A stretch of DNA of 64,000 bases, taken from NCBI GenBank assembly GCA_003116875.1, contig BCKT01000008.1:704322-768321 (forward strand), in the 5' to 3' direction. This DNA comes from Takashimella koratensis (Eukaryota; Basidiomycota; Tremellomycetes; Trichosporonales; Tetragoniomycetaceae). The notes beneath the pieces were generated by a model, which saw only the letters and a program-made list of their open reading frames with translations, was not told the origin of the DNA and searched no databases. A program made the translations under genes and the position numbers. This document shows positions 36,181 to 47,522 of the stretch, one piece after another (positions within the stretch are counted from its first letter, which is position 1; every line of letters starts with the position of its first letter).

Positions 36181-37075
36181 GGAAGGAAGGAAGGATTTGA
36201 ATGTGATTTTGAACCCGACTTACGCGGAAAGCACGAGCAGTGAGGATGTCACCACCAGCCTGAGGTGGAATACCCAATCGTCTCCGTTCCTCACGCTGCG
36301 TGGCGAGGACGTTGCGTTCACGAAGGAGGACATACCAGAGCGTGTGTAAGTCTGCGAATGATTTCTCACGCAGTTCGGCAGCGGTCCATGATCGGCCTGA
36401 AATGATCAGCTGGTGCTCGGGACAGAGGGGTTCCTAGCTACCCTGTAGATACCTGCACGATCCAAAATCCAGATCGTAGCACAGTGATTAAGACGGGGAT
36501 AGCGGTAAGGAGATGAGACCAAGTCCAGATTACGTACCAGTCCTTCCATCCTGCGGGACCAACGCCTCCAAACTCCCACTATCGGGCGGGGCGTAGCTAT
36601 CCTTGCTCAACTCGAGGTTCGCCGCTGCTGCGGGTACATGGAAAAAGCTCCAAAGCGGGTGTACTGCCGGTTTCTTCCCTTCAAGATCTGCCTTGATTCG
36701 CTCCGTCTCGTCAAAGTAGCTCTGCGGGGGAGGGTAGCTAGGTGGTTCCGGGTATCCAGAAGCGAGAGTGACGCGGGTCGTTCGGGGTAGACGAACGGGG
36801 AGGGGTCGACCCTTGGGTGTGAATTTAGGTGAAGAGGAGGAAGAAGAAGCGGTGGAAGGATGAGAAGGGTGGGAATGGGAAGGAGTAGGAATAGGGATGG
36901 GTGGGAGAGAAGTGAGAGAGGACTCGCCGTCGGATGCAGAGGGGGAAGGGGTAGGGGTGGAAGAGGAAGGAAAGTGGGGGAGAGAAGGTGAGGTAGAGGG
37001 CGTCGCAGGATGAGGAATCTGGCGGCCGGGAGTGTGCATGTATCTCGCCAAACGGAGAGTGAACTGGCGCGACAT
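35716..37075 (-). CDS. MRPL4: Mitochondrial large-subunit ribosomal protein uL29m
   Basis: 357 residues in three exons: 37075-36538, 36396-36224, 36078-35716. The MRP-L47/Mrpl4 domain spans the exon 1/2 junction: [10 protein letters not shown] upstream, then [20 protein letters not shown] and [14 protein letters not shown], the uL29 helical core. The N-terminus ([20 protein letters not shown]) is basic and suits a mitochondrial presequence, followed by a Ser/Pro-rich stretch of about 80 residues that is longer than usual. The C-terminal tail is acidic. ATG 37075 is chosen because an upstream in-frame ATG (37120) would precede the presequence. The second intron contains a long (GA)n tract. Divergent from the UPF0658 gene. 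Confidence 0.88.
36105..36177. repeat. (AG)n microsatellite, about 72 nt, in the uL29m intron
   Basis: About 36 AG units in intron 2 of the ribosomal protein gene. On the coding strand it is a (CT)n polypyrimidine tract ending about 26 nt before the 3' splice site, so its length could affect splicing. Confidence 0.95.
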
Positions 37076-38133
37076 TGTGAGTGGTGAGCGCAAGGCAGGG
37101 GTAGACGATGGGGTAGGCAAAGAGGTAGGTAGATGTAGATGAGGATCAAAGGTTGAATGGTGCAGATTGGTCTTTTCAGTCTCGGATTTTTTGACCCAGA
37201 CCCAGTGATTGATTTTTCGTGGTCGGTCCTTCAGTTGGGATTGTTTACGTAATGTCTTGGACCATTAGGGAAAGGGTGGAGGGTGGAGGGAGGAGGGTGG
37301 AGGGTGGAGGCGGTTCACCCTTGGTAGACTGGTGGGTGACAAGGTGCTGCACGATAGCCGTGATGCCGAAGTACCTGTTTGCTGCTTTCTCACGATCCGC
37401 TGGACCCAGTTGAAGCTAAATGCATTGCATCGATCCACCCGCATGGCTACATACTTGGCGTCGTACCGCCTACACCCGCCTAGGGAGACGGACGCACCCC
37501 CAAGGCACTGAACAGGTCGGTGGTAGCTTACTTATCTACCAGCCAATGGCTGAGAAGGTATCGCAAAGGTAGGTAGGTGAGTGATGACTGTATGCTGTGC
37601 GGAAGGAAGCCGTTGGTTGAAGATCTATCTCGGTCTGATCTGATGGGCTCGTCATCATCCTCTTTCTACCACCTCCGTCCTTGCCCTTTATCCACTATCC
37701 GCTTCCACCTCAGCCTGGCATCCTTCCCACCACCCAGCGCACCTTTACCTCGCCCCTCCCTCCCCTCCCCCTTCCCCTTGCATTCCTCAACCCACCTACT
37801 CTTCTCTCCTCTTCCCGTCCCACCTCCTCGACCATCGTTCCACTCTGCTTCGAAACGAGCTAAACACAGGTCAAACAGCAACGCCTCTGACCTGACCACG
37901 ACCACCACCCCGACCACCTACTCTCGCTCAGCCCTAATTGGGACCAAAGTTTTGCCCGTGCCCTTTTGCCCTTTTGCTCGCCGGGACCCCCGCGACACCA
38001 CGCCGCTTGTGCTCCTCCTCGCCTTCATAACCCATCCATCCATCATTCTTAGCCTTCTACCACCCCACCGGCCAATTCTCAATTTCCCTTCCTCCTCAAA
38101 AACCCCCTGTGCACTCGCCCTCGCCCTCCCATC
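37076..38133. promoter_or_regulatory. Divergent promoter uL29m / UPF0658 with G-quadruplex-like block
   Basis: About 1.06 kb between divergent ATGs. At 37268-37311 the + strand has a series of GGG tracts separated by TGGA or AGGA, a strong G-quadruplex pattern. The UPF0658 side is very CT-rich (37660-38130) and is probably its leader. The open frame through that leader is not accepted as coding. Confidence 0.5.
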
Positions 38134-40611
38134 ATGCCTCAGGGCGCTTGGATCCCCAATTTGCATTCAACCAACTCATCATTCACCCCTCTCGAGAGCC
38201 CACCGACCTCACCCACGCTCAACGACCACGACCACGATCTCCCGCGGTACAACCTTCCCGAGTTCCAGGTACAGCATCCTCAGCCCGTCCTCAGCCCATC
38301 AGCGTCCCGACCTAGAGGAGGAGAAGCGGGTTACGAAAAAGTCCCATTCCACTCCCGCCCAATCCGCACGATGGAGGTCGAGACGCCAGACTACAAGCGC
38401 GGCCCTGCGCTGGCCACCCGGATCGAGAAGATGTACATGGCTGTCGGTGAGTCCTTGAGAGACAGGACAAAGAGTGAAATGGAGAACATGTGCATCCGAG
38501 TCATCCTTCAGCGGGAATCTCGGGATGGATGGGGGGGCCTTGGCAGTTGATTGCAGTCCGTGGGTGGGCGGTTGCATAGCGACGCGGGATGGAAGGGTGG
38601 CGACGACCGGGTGGAGAGGGAAGGAGACGACGCTGATGTGAGATACTTACTACGACAACGTAGCTGCCTTTCAAGCGATCGTCGTCATTTCCATCGCGTT
38701 CGCCGTCTTTGGTCTCGTCGAGGTGAGTTACCCACCCACCATGCTATGGATGCAGATAAGGCTACCAGCGCTTAAACCTCAACAAGGTCCGTGTGACTTC
38801 GGAAAACGCCAAGACAAGGACGGTACCGGTCTACCTGGCCATTTTCATCTTTGCCCAGTCAGTCTTTTCGCAGAGATAAGCATAACCCATTGATACCCTT
38901 GCTGACATCTCACAGACTCTTCTCCCTCGTCTACTCATTTGATGCTTTGCGAGCACGAAACATTGCACAGGTGAGCTATCTTTAACTTTTCTCAATCGTG
39001 CTTGGTAATCGGTCTCGGCTAACTCTGACGCAGCTCGTCCTCCACCTCGTCTTTCAAACATGTATTCTAACCTACTCTATCCTCCAAATCCCGCAAACAC
39101 GGAACGCGCTCGAAGGCGCCAACTTACCTTCAGTCTGCGTGCAGACAGCTACAGGCTTTGTGAGTTCCTTCAATTTGCTTACCTTTCTCAAATCCCGTCT
39201 CCGCTCCACGCTGCTCAAACCTAGCGACGTAAGGATATCAGCTGACACCGCATCAATGCAGGACTGCACAGGACCAGGGTCACTGTATAGCCTCTTGCAG
39301 AAACTCATGATTGTCCCTCCGGTCGTGCTCGGCATCTGCGGACTAGCTATGCTCTACCTCGTCCGTGCGCTTTACATCGAGTTTGGCTGGGCCGTCTTCC
39401 ACCTCGTTGGCGCCAGCCCCCAGATGAAGAGTGAGTCACAACGTGCTGCATCAGACTCATTCAGCTCGGATCCAGCAAAAGGACGGATAAGCTGACAGTG
39501 TCAAACCAGTGATGCATATCCAGTACCAGACACTGGTGTCCCTCCTCAAGCTATTGACCTTCTTCGGAACGGCATTTTGCATGGCTGTGAGTATGCTGTG
39601 TTGCATGTTTATCCTGAGCAACTCATATCCACAACGCCACTGACCCTGTTGATTGACAGTACGTCATCCTCATCTCGTCCGAGACGCAAGGGAAGACCGA
39701 GTTGTAAGTCCCAACTCAGGCTACGTCTACAATCGTCTAACCTGGCAACCAATCATCCAGCGTTATCACGATCATTGCCCTACCAATGTCTTTCATCGCC
39801 TTGCTCTTATGTGGATGGGCACTTCGCGTGGAGAATAAGCCGTAAGGATCAGCCTCCCAGGAGTCGAATTGTCAGCTTTTACGTACTACAAGCTCTTCGT
39901 ACTGATCAGCCGACAGGCTCATGGGCACCTGCCTCTTCCTCATGGTCGCGGGACTTGCCTACTTCATGTACGTCATTTGCGGTGTCTCTGAACTCTCGGC
40001 TGACAAATTCATCAGCTACAAGCTTGCGTCAATGTTCCTCCCTTCTACGGAAGGGTTGTACAACGACACCAAAATCACCATGGCTATTTTCTGTGAGTTT
40101 TCCTACGGAACTATCACGATTGGAGCCGTTCGTAGACTGACACTCCACCTTTCGCCGTCTAGCTATCTTCGCCGTCCTCATTCTGGTTCGTTCAGCTGCT
40201 CGAATACCAACATCGCAGTTCATCAGCTGACCCGTGTACAGCTTGTCACCTTCGTCAACGGCTGCTTGTGCATGTCCAACTTTGGCAAAGGTCTCATCCA
40301 GACTCATCGTAAGTGTCGACTTGCCCCTCACCTTCATCTTCACCGTCTGGGCTCGGAGAAACTCGGTGATCCCGTATCTTCCGGGTACTGGGATCCAGCT
40401 GGTCAACCCATATCCTGCGATATATCCCGACCAAAGCTCCGAGACTCTATCCACCAAGGTCTGGGATATAGATCGATTCATTGATTCGAGCCCCTCAAAC
40501 TCCCACTTTACCTTCTCTTGTGACCCTGTGATGGAGGAAGTAAACATTGTGGCGACTTTACTGACACTAGCGCCTCTTTGCTTGGTCGATACTAGTCAAT
40601 CCGGAGAATAG
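38134..40611 (+). CDS. Polytopic Golgi membrane protein, UPF0658 family
   Basis: Multi-exon membrane protein. Phase-consistent exons: 38134-38446, 38664-38722, 38787-38857, 38916-38970, 39034-39159, 39262-39430, 39510-39586, 39660-39703, 39761-39841, 39917-39967, 40016-40092, 40163-40185, 40242-40308. A final exon from an acceptor near 40392 to the stop at 40611 is tentative. About 100 cytosolic residues with short Pro/Ser motifs precede the first helix (FQAIVVISIAFAVFGLVEV). Further helices include LAIFIFAQLFSLVYSF, LVLHLVFQTCILTYSI, MIVPPVVLGICGLAMLYLV, VITIIALPMSFIALLLCGWA and LMGTCLFLMVAGLAYFM. The order and the NGCLCMSNFGKGL end resemble fission yeast UPF0658 Golgi proteins. Molecular role unknown. 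The C-terminal ~70 residues are uncertain. Confidence 0.8.
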
Positions 40612-42048
40612 GACGTCCTTGTGGTCGATCCAAACTACCGCCAAGGCGAAAGAAGCAGATGCAGAGGAAGCACCGGTCGATAACAGGCTCGTTATTGACT
40701 AAGCACCTATCGACGAAACTTGTACGATTCCAGCTCGGCTCAAGGTATTCAATGGATCTCGTTTCTCGTTTCTTTACTACATGTCGTCTAAAACGTTGGC
40801 TAGGCGAGCACGTTATCCTAGTCGCGCCGGCTAGCCCACTCCTGATTCTTCGTTTCTTTCCGTTGGCTTTCATTCTCCTCTCCCTCGTAGCCACACATCC
40901 AAAGATGGGCCTTCACCGCTGTATCCGTACCCTTTCTCGCGGTCTACCACGTCTACCATATAGTCTCTCAGTCTTGGGCCAGCCGTTCCTTTCTTTTCTC
41001 CAATTCCTTCTCGTCTCCTCGTTTCCCTTGGCTTGGTCCAGCTGAGTCCGTGTATGGTCAACTCGCCCACTTGCCCACTTGCCCATTTGCTCATCCTATC
41101 CTGCTCAGGTCATGGTGTGGTTGTTCTGATCAGAAAAGTTCGATGCATGTCCATTGATGATTTGACGACAATGTACGACAAACGGTTTGACAAGGAGAGG
41201 GACGACAAGGATGATATGGATCTGCGGTTACCGTACAGTCTTGACTCTATCTACTGTGAACTGTGAGGGAAAGTGGTAGATTGTTTGTTGACATGATCTA
41301 AACCATTATCTTGGACTTCGATCTCTCCTCCGTCTTCTGAGTATCGACAAAGACAGGCGACACGTCTTATCCCCGACATCCACCTTGGCGTCGCTCCGCA
41401 AATGAAATGTCTGTGCAAGTATGGTGAGTGTGATCGTTGTAGCGTCCTTATGGGTCCTGTGTGATCGTGTAACATCGTTAAATATCATGTGAGTTCGTTC
41501 GAGTTCGTACCGTACATGGCCGTACATTTCGCGTCCATCATTAGGCGTGTCTATCGTTAGGCGCAAGAAAAACCTTGCGTTGCGGCTGCTCGTACATATT
41601 ACGGTCGTTCTGTGTCGTGTGGTATCCCTCCTGGCGGTTCGTGTGGGTCCGCAGGTCCTGTTCGACCGGGGCATTATCCCAAGACACCTGCTAGCTGCTC
41701 GCAAGAGTCCCGTAAGAGCCTACGTCGTCAACGTGGTCGAGCCTGTCGAGGTCGATGAAGAGATACGCTTCGCTGTAATTTGCCAAACTAGACACGCGGG
41801 AACAGTCGTGTAAATTTCAAAAAGAAATAAAAAACAGGCAAAAATGCAAGCAGATGTCAGCCAAACTCGCTTTTTATCCCCCGTGGACGAGGATATATGA
41901 TCGATGAGAACGAGGCTTTTGGGAACGACGTGAACGGCGTAAAGGGGCAAGTGGGATTTAGGTGGAATGGGGTTAAATGATTGGGAAATGATAATAAATG
42001 AATTTCCAGAGAGGAATCCCGAAAATGATATTGGAGAAAGGGGCGAAC
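40612..42048. other. 1.4-kb convergent interval without a supported gene
   Basis: Open frames at 40659-41045 (+) and 41306-41704 (-) have no recognisable domain, splice partner or homogeneous codon use. The region lies between two 3' ends and may be UTR or non-coding. Confidence 0.45.
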
Positions 42049-43041
42049 TTACGATCGGTTGAGAAAGGGCTCTCCGATAGCTTCCGAGTCTCCATGGGCG
42101 TTGTCGACCCCGCTTCTGGTGATGTCGGGGGTACTGCCTCCTGGCGAGCCATCGGCGGTTTCGGTGGGATTGGCCGGTTCCATACCCACTTCCCTTTCAT
42201 CCTCCTGAGACGCTTGGAAAGTCTGCCTCTCACTCCCATCTCTAATGCCCAAATCTAGGCTCGTGCTTTTCCTCCTGCCGCTCCTCCCCGAGCGGCTTCG
42301 GTCGTATCCCCCGTCCATTCTCGACATTGGAAACCTCTCCCAGTCTCCTGGCCGGACGAGATCCCAATCCCCCTCTACCACTCTCACTTTCCTCAATTTC
42401 CTTCCGGTCCCCCTTCCCGTCCCTGCACTACTCGTGCTCCCCTTGACACTGGTCTCGCTCCCCACCCGGCCGCTACTTTGCCTCCACGCCGACGCCTCGT
42501 GTCGATTTCCAATCCCAGTCCCACGTGCCCGTGAGCTCCCTGTGCCACTGACTCCAGCTGCGCCAATACCGAGCGGCGAAAGCGCACGGTACGACGCCAC
42601 CGGATGTTGAATGGAACACAGGCCGTACGATTCAGCGCCCTGGGCGTCGGGATCGCTAGAAAGTCGCGCACGAGGAGGGAGGAGAGGTGTTCCCGGTCCG
42701 ACGATAGGTGTGGGGGCCGGGCACCACCGGGGGGAGTAAGAGAGGGAGAGAGGGGAGGAACCGGATCGGACGCTGTGTTTACCGGATAGGCTTGAGGGGC
42801 TGTGTGGTGTAGGTGTCGATTTCCTGCCGCCGTGGGTGCGTAGGCTTCGGGTTTCAGATCTGGGCAAGAGAGGGAACGGGTGCGAGATTGAGGCGACGGC
42901 GATTGAGGGGGTGGATGGGGAGTGGGGAGGTAAGTGCGGCAGGTAGGGGAGCTGAGAGGACTTGCCCCGCGCCACAGAAGGCTGTAACGTCGAACGCCGT
43001 GACCTTTTCGGGAAACAGAATAAGGAATGAAGGAGGCCCAT
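42049..43041 (-). CDS. Ser/Arg/Pro-rich hypothetical protein
   Basis: 330-residue frame starting GLLHSLFCFPKRSRRSTLQP after the Met. No known domain; low-complexity Ser/Pro/Gly/Arg composition with one more ordered block (RKLRKVRVVEGDWDLVRPGD then WERFPMSRMDGG). The frame ends GEPFLNRS then TAA, but the same bases form a gtaagt donor (cgatcGTAAGT), so the coding region may splice into a downstream exon I could not place. The Cys near the N-terminus (LFCF) could be lipidated, but no consensus is visible. The GC3 signal on this strand supports a real gene; function unknown. Confidence 0.5.
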   Translation of the reverse strand: MGLLHSLFCFPKRSRRSTLQPSVARGKSSQLPYLPHLPPHSPSTPSIAVASISHPFPLLPRSETRSLRTHGGRKSTPTPHSPSSLSGKHSVRSGSSPLSLSYSPRWCPAPTPIVGPGTPLLPPRARLSSDPDAQGAESYGLCSIQHPVASYRALSPLGIGAAGVSGTGSSRARGTGIGNRHEASAWRQSSGRVGSETSVKGSTSSAGTGRGTGRKLRKVRVVEGDWDLVRPGDWERFPMSRMDGGYDRSRSGRSGRRKSTSLDLGIRDGSERQTFQASQEDEREVGMEPANPTETADGSPGGSTPDITRSGVDNAHGDSEAIGEPFLNRS

Positions 43042-45109
43042 CGCCCAGGCCCGAGACCGACGGATCCAAACCGAGGAGGGAGGGCACGGGGAGAGAGAGG
43101 GGTGCCAAGGTCACGAAATTCGACTCGCAGGGTGGAGTGGAAAGTGCCGAGAGGGATCGTCCAAGGTTTGGGAGATGGTGGTTCGGGGGTAATGAAGAGA
43201 AAGTGACAAGTAAAGTTGGGAGAAAGAGGGTGACGGCGAGTCAAGGTGGGAGAGGGGAGGGAGGAGGGGGAAGAGAGGGAGGAGAGGGCAAGAGACGGGG
43301 ATGTTTGGTCCGCCGCCGGTCCTTGCGAAGGTTTGTTGGAATGCGATCGTGTAGAGCCAATGAGACAATTGAGATCTGAGGTCTTGACGATATGACGGCT
43401 GCGACGAGTTACTCGCCCAATGTAGATATGTCAGACTTTGACAAGACAAACGTGTCGAGGTAGATTGCAGTAGATGAGATGAATGAGATCGAGTCGAGTC
43501 GAGTCGAGGAGGATGAATGCATGTATGTGTGTATGAGAACAGCACGGTAGCGAGGCAAGAGCGTCTCCCGTCGTCAAGGAGAAAGGAAGCAATCCCGGCG
43601 GCCAGATGCACGATGCAAGGCGCACGGTCCGAGCGCAGAGGACACGGCCGTATCAACGGAGCTAAGGAATTAAATCAGTCAACACCCTCCTTTGGGTCCT
43701 CAGAGCCAAAAACCAAGTCGAAATGATTCAATCCTTGTCAAGTACAGACAACTTAAAGACAGACCTTCATCATGATAGTGTTACGTTCGGAGTGTTGCGT
43801 TCGGAAATATCTACTGTGTACTGCGGAGATCACCCCTGTTCCTGAGGGTTCATTCATCAACAATATCCCATCTGAACGATAACGACAGTGCATAGAGGAG
43901 CTAGCTCAACTTTTCATGACTTGATTGGCTGGCGCATTGACTCTGCGGGGAGGGGGGGTCATGTGTCAGGGCGATCAGTAGAGTCCTGAATGTCCAATGT
44001 TCATTCCTCATTTAACGCTAGTGGAAGGGGCGTCGTGGGCAGCTCGGTGATGGGGAGCAACGGTTTGAGGCCGATGAACTTATTCGGCCGCTGACTGTTT
44101 ACTTCCGGGTCTAGAGCTTGTGCTCGACCTCCGGACTGCGCAGTCATCAATGCGCCCGAGGCCTCATCTCAGCGCCCAAGGGAGTGTGACGTCTCTATTC
44201 TCCCCTTGACTCCATCCGGACCCAGTTTTCTTTGTTCGGCTCCCGGTTCTTTGCGAGAAAAAACTAAGGTTACAAGCAGCAGAAACTATCTACTGTAATG
44301 TCGTTGTGTTCAGCTTGGAGATGTATTCCCTGCCTAGGCCGATGAATGGATTCTTTGGCTGGTTTCGTCGTGATTTTTTTTGTTTTGTTTTGTTTTTTGT
44401 TTCTTTTTTTCCGGTGTGTCTGTGATCTGCGTTCGCTGTTGTTGTTATCCTCGCCAAGAGACTGGAGGCATATGCAGTAAGAGAGGAGACGTGAACCCAC
44501 TGGGTTTCGCTTATCGCCGTGTACCACCTCATACTCACCTTTCATCCCGTCCAACGACCGAATTTCGGCTGGGAATTTGGACCGAAAAACTTGCTTCTCC
44601 CAAAATGATCGGTTCAAGGTCTAACGTTTAACCTCTGAGAAATGGTTGACAAGACCATCGATGCTGGCAAATTCTTTGTACCTTGATCAAATCCGGTGCT
44701 AACCTTGCATTTTGGAAACGGGGATGCACTGGTCCGCTAGACGATGGCGCGTCTCGGCAAGAGTTGTGAGCTCTCTGCCGCTTTGTCACTCTGCTCCTCT
44801 GCTGCTCAGCTGTGGAGTACATCCCCAAAAGCCTAACTGTCACTGTTGATGCCCGTGTAGAGTCAGTCCGTGAAGGGAAGTAGTGGGTTACTCCCTTCCC
44901 CGCCCGATCCACATAAATAGTCACCTCTCCCTTCACCGAATTCATCACTCTTCCCACTTCCATCATATCATCTACCTCTTGTTCCACCTCTTGAGTTTCA
45001 CTACGAATTCGTATACTATTATAGCACATATAATCACTCAGTAAAGTGATTCAACCCCCAAACGAGTACAAAACAATACTCGTTTGTACTCCCCTACTGG
45101 TTTTCGATC
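43042..45109. other. 2-kb interval between divergent orphan genes
   Basis: This holds the upstream region of the - strand gene (G-rich on +, repeats of gtcga near 43492-43508) and of the + gene at 45110. A TATA-like ataaata at 44913-44919 precedes the latter by 197 bp. No supported gene inside; small frames at 43111-43656 and 44270-44617 look like leader or UTR sequence. Confidence 0.45.
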
Positions 45110-46219
45110 ATGTCCAACGACAAATTGAACCAGACCCTTTTCACCGTCCCCGACGGGGAGGCTTTGTTTCCCGAGCTCTCAGGCTCGTGGGCCTCTCCCC
45201 AGGTCACCTCGAACAAGGAGGCCGGGTCGTCGAGCGTGTCGCCTCGCTCCCCCCCAACGACGCTGACACAGCCGCAGTTGAACGGCAGTGTCAACGAGCG
45301 CGTCGTGCGGCGAGAAGACGGCTCTTTCCACGTCCTCACGAGCCTCCGTAGAGGTGACAACCAGCGTGAGGACTACGGGAACGCGAGACTCGCTCTCGAG
45401 GGTCAGCTGGGCGGCCAAGGTGCACCACTCCCTTTGCCGACCCACGTGCCCGGACACCGGGTCTCAATGTTCCCAGGTTTCCTTCCATCGGATGCCCTCG
45501 TTTCGTCCCGCGCCGCAAGCCCAGGTATGGCTCAACCCATGCCCGCTTGCCCAGATCCGGCGTGGGTCGTCCGATTTCCAGGGGATGGGTCCGCAAGGGT
45601 TTATCATAGACGCCCCACAGAAAACGTCTATGATGAATACCTGATACCCGGGGCTGATAACCGCTTGCTACGTTTTCAACTGGAGTATACTCCTGAAGTA
45701 GTCCAAGCGGTTTTTGCCGGGGCGGTCAATCCCGGCAGGCTGACCGAGCCCTTTTGGCGGCAGCCTCAATCTCCTCCTCAAGCGCAACCTCCTCCCCAGG
45801 CGCACCCTCAACGACCACCGGGGCCGTCAATGTACACCTCGGAACCGTTGAGGGATTATGGGAAGGCTCCTGTCGCTCCCGACCCTGGTCCCAGCGCCGC
45901 GCCTGCGCAGACGCCCGGGAAGAGGAAGAGGGCGGAGGTGGAGGAGGAGGAGGCGGAGGAGGAGAAACAGGCTCCCAAGGAATGCGGTCCAAAAGAGGAG
46001 ACTTCCCCTCGCGGGGGCTCATCTACTTTGCCTACCAAGAAGGCGAAAGTGAAGGCGTCTCCTTTCTCGACCGGTCCCTTGTTCATCCCGGGGGTCACTC
46101 CAGGACGTGGGATTGCCGCCGCCGGTTCGTCCTCGACGGCACCCGGGGAACAGCGATCGCCTGTTCCAGGGCCGGCTCCAGCGCCTGTCAACGTGCTCAC
46201 CCCTGTGGCTGGTGCTTAG
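45110..46219 (+). CDS. Orphan protein with acidic/basic nuclear-like tail
   Basis: Intronless, 369 residues. Opens SNDKLNQTLFTVPDGEALFP; the central part holds the only ordered-looking block (PAWVVRFPGDGSARVYHRR, NVYDEYLIPGADNRLLRFQL, EYTPEVVQAVFAG) at about residues 155-210. Then a Pro/Gln-rich stretch, KRKRAEVEEEEAEEEKQ and LPTKKAKVK, both NLS-like, and a Ser/Pro/Gly tail. No known domain recognised and no relation to the A-E array established. The TATA-like element upstream and clean GC3-rich frame support expression. Possibly a nuclear protein; function unknown. Confidence 0.6.
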   Translation: MSNDKLNQTLFTVPDGEALFPELSGSWASPQVTSNKEAGSSSVSPRSPPTTLTQPQLNGSVNERVVRREDGSFHVLTSLRRGDNQREDYGNARLALEGQLGGQGAPLPLPTHVPGHRVSMFPGFLPSDALVSSRAASPGMAQPMPACPDPAWVVRFPGDGSARVYHRRPTENVYDEYLIPGADNRLLRFQLEYTPEVVQAVFAGAVNPGRLTEPFWRQPQSPPQAQPPPQAHPQRPPGPSMYTSEPLRDYGKAPVAPDPGPSAAPAQTPGKRKRAEVEEEEAEEEKQAPKECGPKEETSPRGGSSTLPTKKAKVKASPFSTGPLFIPGVTPGRGIAAAGSSSTAPGEQRSPVPGPAPAPVNVLTPVAGA

Positions 46220-47522
46220 GGGAGACTCGTGGCAGTGTTTAGGCTGGAGCTGCTGTGTCGACCTCGGTGCCGATCCGAGAGGGGGAGGGGCCTGCTGTGG
46301 CTTCAGCTGAGAGGGAAGACGACCAGTCCTGCACGACTACGGTAGGTGAGATGGAGAGGGCGGAAGGTAGGGGTAACGGGAGGACGCTGACTTTGGCCCA
46401 CGAAGCCAATGGGACCAACGGCACCAGCGGGACGGACGGAAGCAATGGGCGCACTGCACTTACCGGGGCCAAGGTCGGTAAGGCGACAGTGCATCTGACG
46501 CTGCCGTATCGTAGTGAGACATAGGACCCTCCACGTCTGTAGTCGACGACTTGCACATCCCTAGACCAGGCAGCGTTGAGATAAGGCAAGAGGCTGTCCA
46601 GTCTGATCCGTCCCAGACCAAGCATCAGGCACGACCACAAGTCTCGGACGACGCAAGGTACGTCACGTCCACAGCGTCGAGCATTGACAAGTTGCCGGCT
46701 AGAGATGCGCCTTAGACAGTGTCCCGCAGATGACTGGGATACTTCTCCGACGACGAATCGATGACTACGGCAAGTACGCCTTTGCGAATGTCTACCTCTA
46801 CACCGTCGGTCACAAAAAATGTCGAACCATTTCGGTCCTAGGCCCTTGGTAGCATCCTTGTCCTATTTGCTCTTCCTTCCATACCTTCATGCAAGGACTT
46901 CGTCTCTGTTTGTCGTGTGATTGTCTCGGAAGCGTACCAAAACACTAATGCCAACCCCACCACGAGGATACCTGCTCGTTCGACGTGATTGATATTTTTC
47001 GATATATTTTGTCTCCATCTCGTATCTGGCTCATACGGTGTAGTCCTATCCTCTAATACCCCGTCCCCCTCCCCCACCAACCCTCATCATATCTATACTT
47101 GATCGATCCCCTTCGCTTTTCGTTGACCATCGTGTACATGGAAAAGTAGTACTCTGGAAAACCCCCAAAATGCCAAAAATAATTATGAAAATACCACCTT
47201 GCCGACTGAATTTTTCTGAGACGAAAACCTGCCATACCAACACCGGTGACCTTGCCTGCCAAATACAGCTTAAATCAACTACATTGTAGAGTAAATTGTG
47301 TAACAGTCTCAACGTGAACACGATGAAGAGCAGGTGATCGGTTTCATTCCTCTACGAGTCTCATTAATGGACGGGGTCGTTCCCAATTCCTTTGTGGACC
47401 AAAATCAAACCCAGTTCTTGGATTGTTTTCGTTTCCTTCATCTCGTCGACATTTATGACTTTGACTTTGATTTTGACTTTGATTCATTGTTGATATCTGC
47501 TCTGATCACTGCGACACCGACC
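46220..47522. other. Interval between two + strand orphan genes
   Basis: 1.3 kb. A short open frame at 46255-46524 (NGTNGTSGTDGSNG-type repeats) could be a continuation or remnant of the upstream gene but lacks support. Near 47455-47490 a tgactttgattt repeat would encode alternating Asp-Phe if translated; I treat it as leader of the next gene. Confidence 0.4.

Noticed and set aside
37577..38133. Open frame extending upstream of the UPF0658 start
   Set aside because: Ser/Pro/Leu composition of translated CT-rich leader; the UPF0658 protein is read in another frame from 38134.
40659..41045. Leu-rich open frame resembling a membrane protein
   Set aside because: No start context, no homology-like motifs, and hydrophobicity explained by T/C-rich DNA.
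46255..46524. Separate small gene with NGTNGT repeats
   Set aside because: Low complexity, no promoter or homology; could equally be 3' UTR of the upstream gene.
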